Part shown: positions 63,842 through 64,000 of the stretch, piece by piece | Numbering within the stretch: position 1 is the stretch's first letter | How the letters are laid out: each line of letters begins with the position of its first letter | Assembly (NCBI GenBank): GCA_946811185.2 | Contig: OX328096.1 | Location: 46,452,252 to 46,516,251 of the forward strand | Length of the DNA stretch: 64,000 nt | Source of the DNA: Hippopus hippopus | Lineage: Eukaryota > Mollusca > Bivalvia > Cardiida > Cardiidae | Direction of reading: 5' to 3' | Made by a program: the position numbers and the translations under genes | The notes under the pieces: model-generated | Seen by the model: the letters and a program-made list of their open reading frames with translations, nothing else | Databases searched by the model: none | What the model was told of the DNA's origin: nothing

Positions 63842-64000
63842 CTGAGAAAAGCTAAGAGAATTAAGGATAATAATTTCTTGATTGCCATCATAGATTTCAA
63901 ATATTGATTCTAATTAATAATCTAATTCAATTCCCTAAGAAAGCCAAATGGCAAAACATCCGATAAAAACCTAATTCACTCTTTTTTCCTGGTATTTTCT

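Overview
This is AT-rich, intron-dense animal genomic DNA and shows no prokaryotic organisation. The tRNA-derived SINE with a TCAATCAA-type tail, the pearl/Helitron-like elements with GTCC/ACGG tetranucleotide runs, and the abundant short inverted-repeat elements all suggest a bivalve mollusc. That assignment is an inference, because no species-diagnostic gene is present.

Positions 156-54119 (+ strand) hold one very large gene that enters from the left of the window. I reconstruct 51 coding exons by following splice sites and codon phase. All junctions join in frame and give about 2,843 residues up to a stop codon. The domain order is: about six EGF domains; one LamG/pentraxin-like domain; one HYR domain; one sushi/CCP domain; an unnamed alpha/beta (SEA-like?) domain; about 30 cysteine-rich Ephrin_rec_like (GCC2_GCC3) modules, almost all one exon each with phase-1 introns; a second copy of the alpha/beta domain carrying a furin-type RKKR site; one more Ephrin_rec_like module; one EGF; a transmembrane helix; and an ~88-residue tail. 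The ectodomain vocabulary is that of SVEP1/fibropellin-like proteins. Here it is membrane-anchored, and the module array has grown by tandem duplication of a two-exon unit, with one exon pair nearly identical. It is probably a cell-surface adhesion, recognition or matrix receptor.

Positions 59921-63841 (- strand) hold the last three exons of GAR1, the H/ACA snoRNP subunit. It is recognised from the conserved core sequence and the C-terminal RGG domain. The 5' part lies beyond the right edge. The two genes are convergent (tail to tail). A possible orphan exon of an unidentified + strand gene lies at 63246-63316.

The introns and intergenic DNA are packed with mobile elements. A hairpin MITE family (ends TTAACYCTTTACCA, centre a near-perfect ~67-nt palindrome) is present in roughly 50 full or degraded copies. 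A second ~260-bp TIR family (called D here) repeatedly stops within about 25 bp of a splice site. There are also a 5'-truncated Penelope-like retroelement with a GIY-YIG domain and a hammerhead-ribozyme-like 3' motif, two ~1-kb TA-flanked non-autonomous DNA transposons, pearl/Helitron-like elements with ~160-bp core repeats, a CGGA-rich TIR element, two large hairpins and a SINE with a perfect 13-bp target duplication. Apart from these I see no RNA genes, CRISPR arrays or clear promoters.
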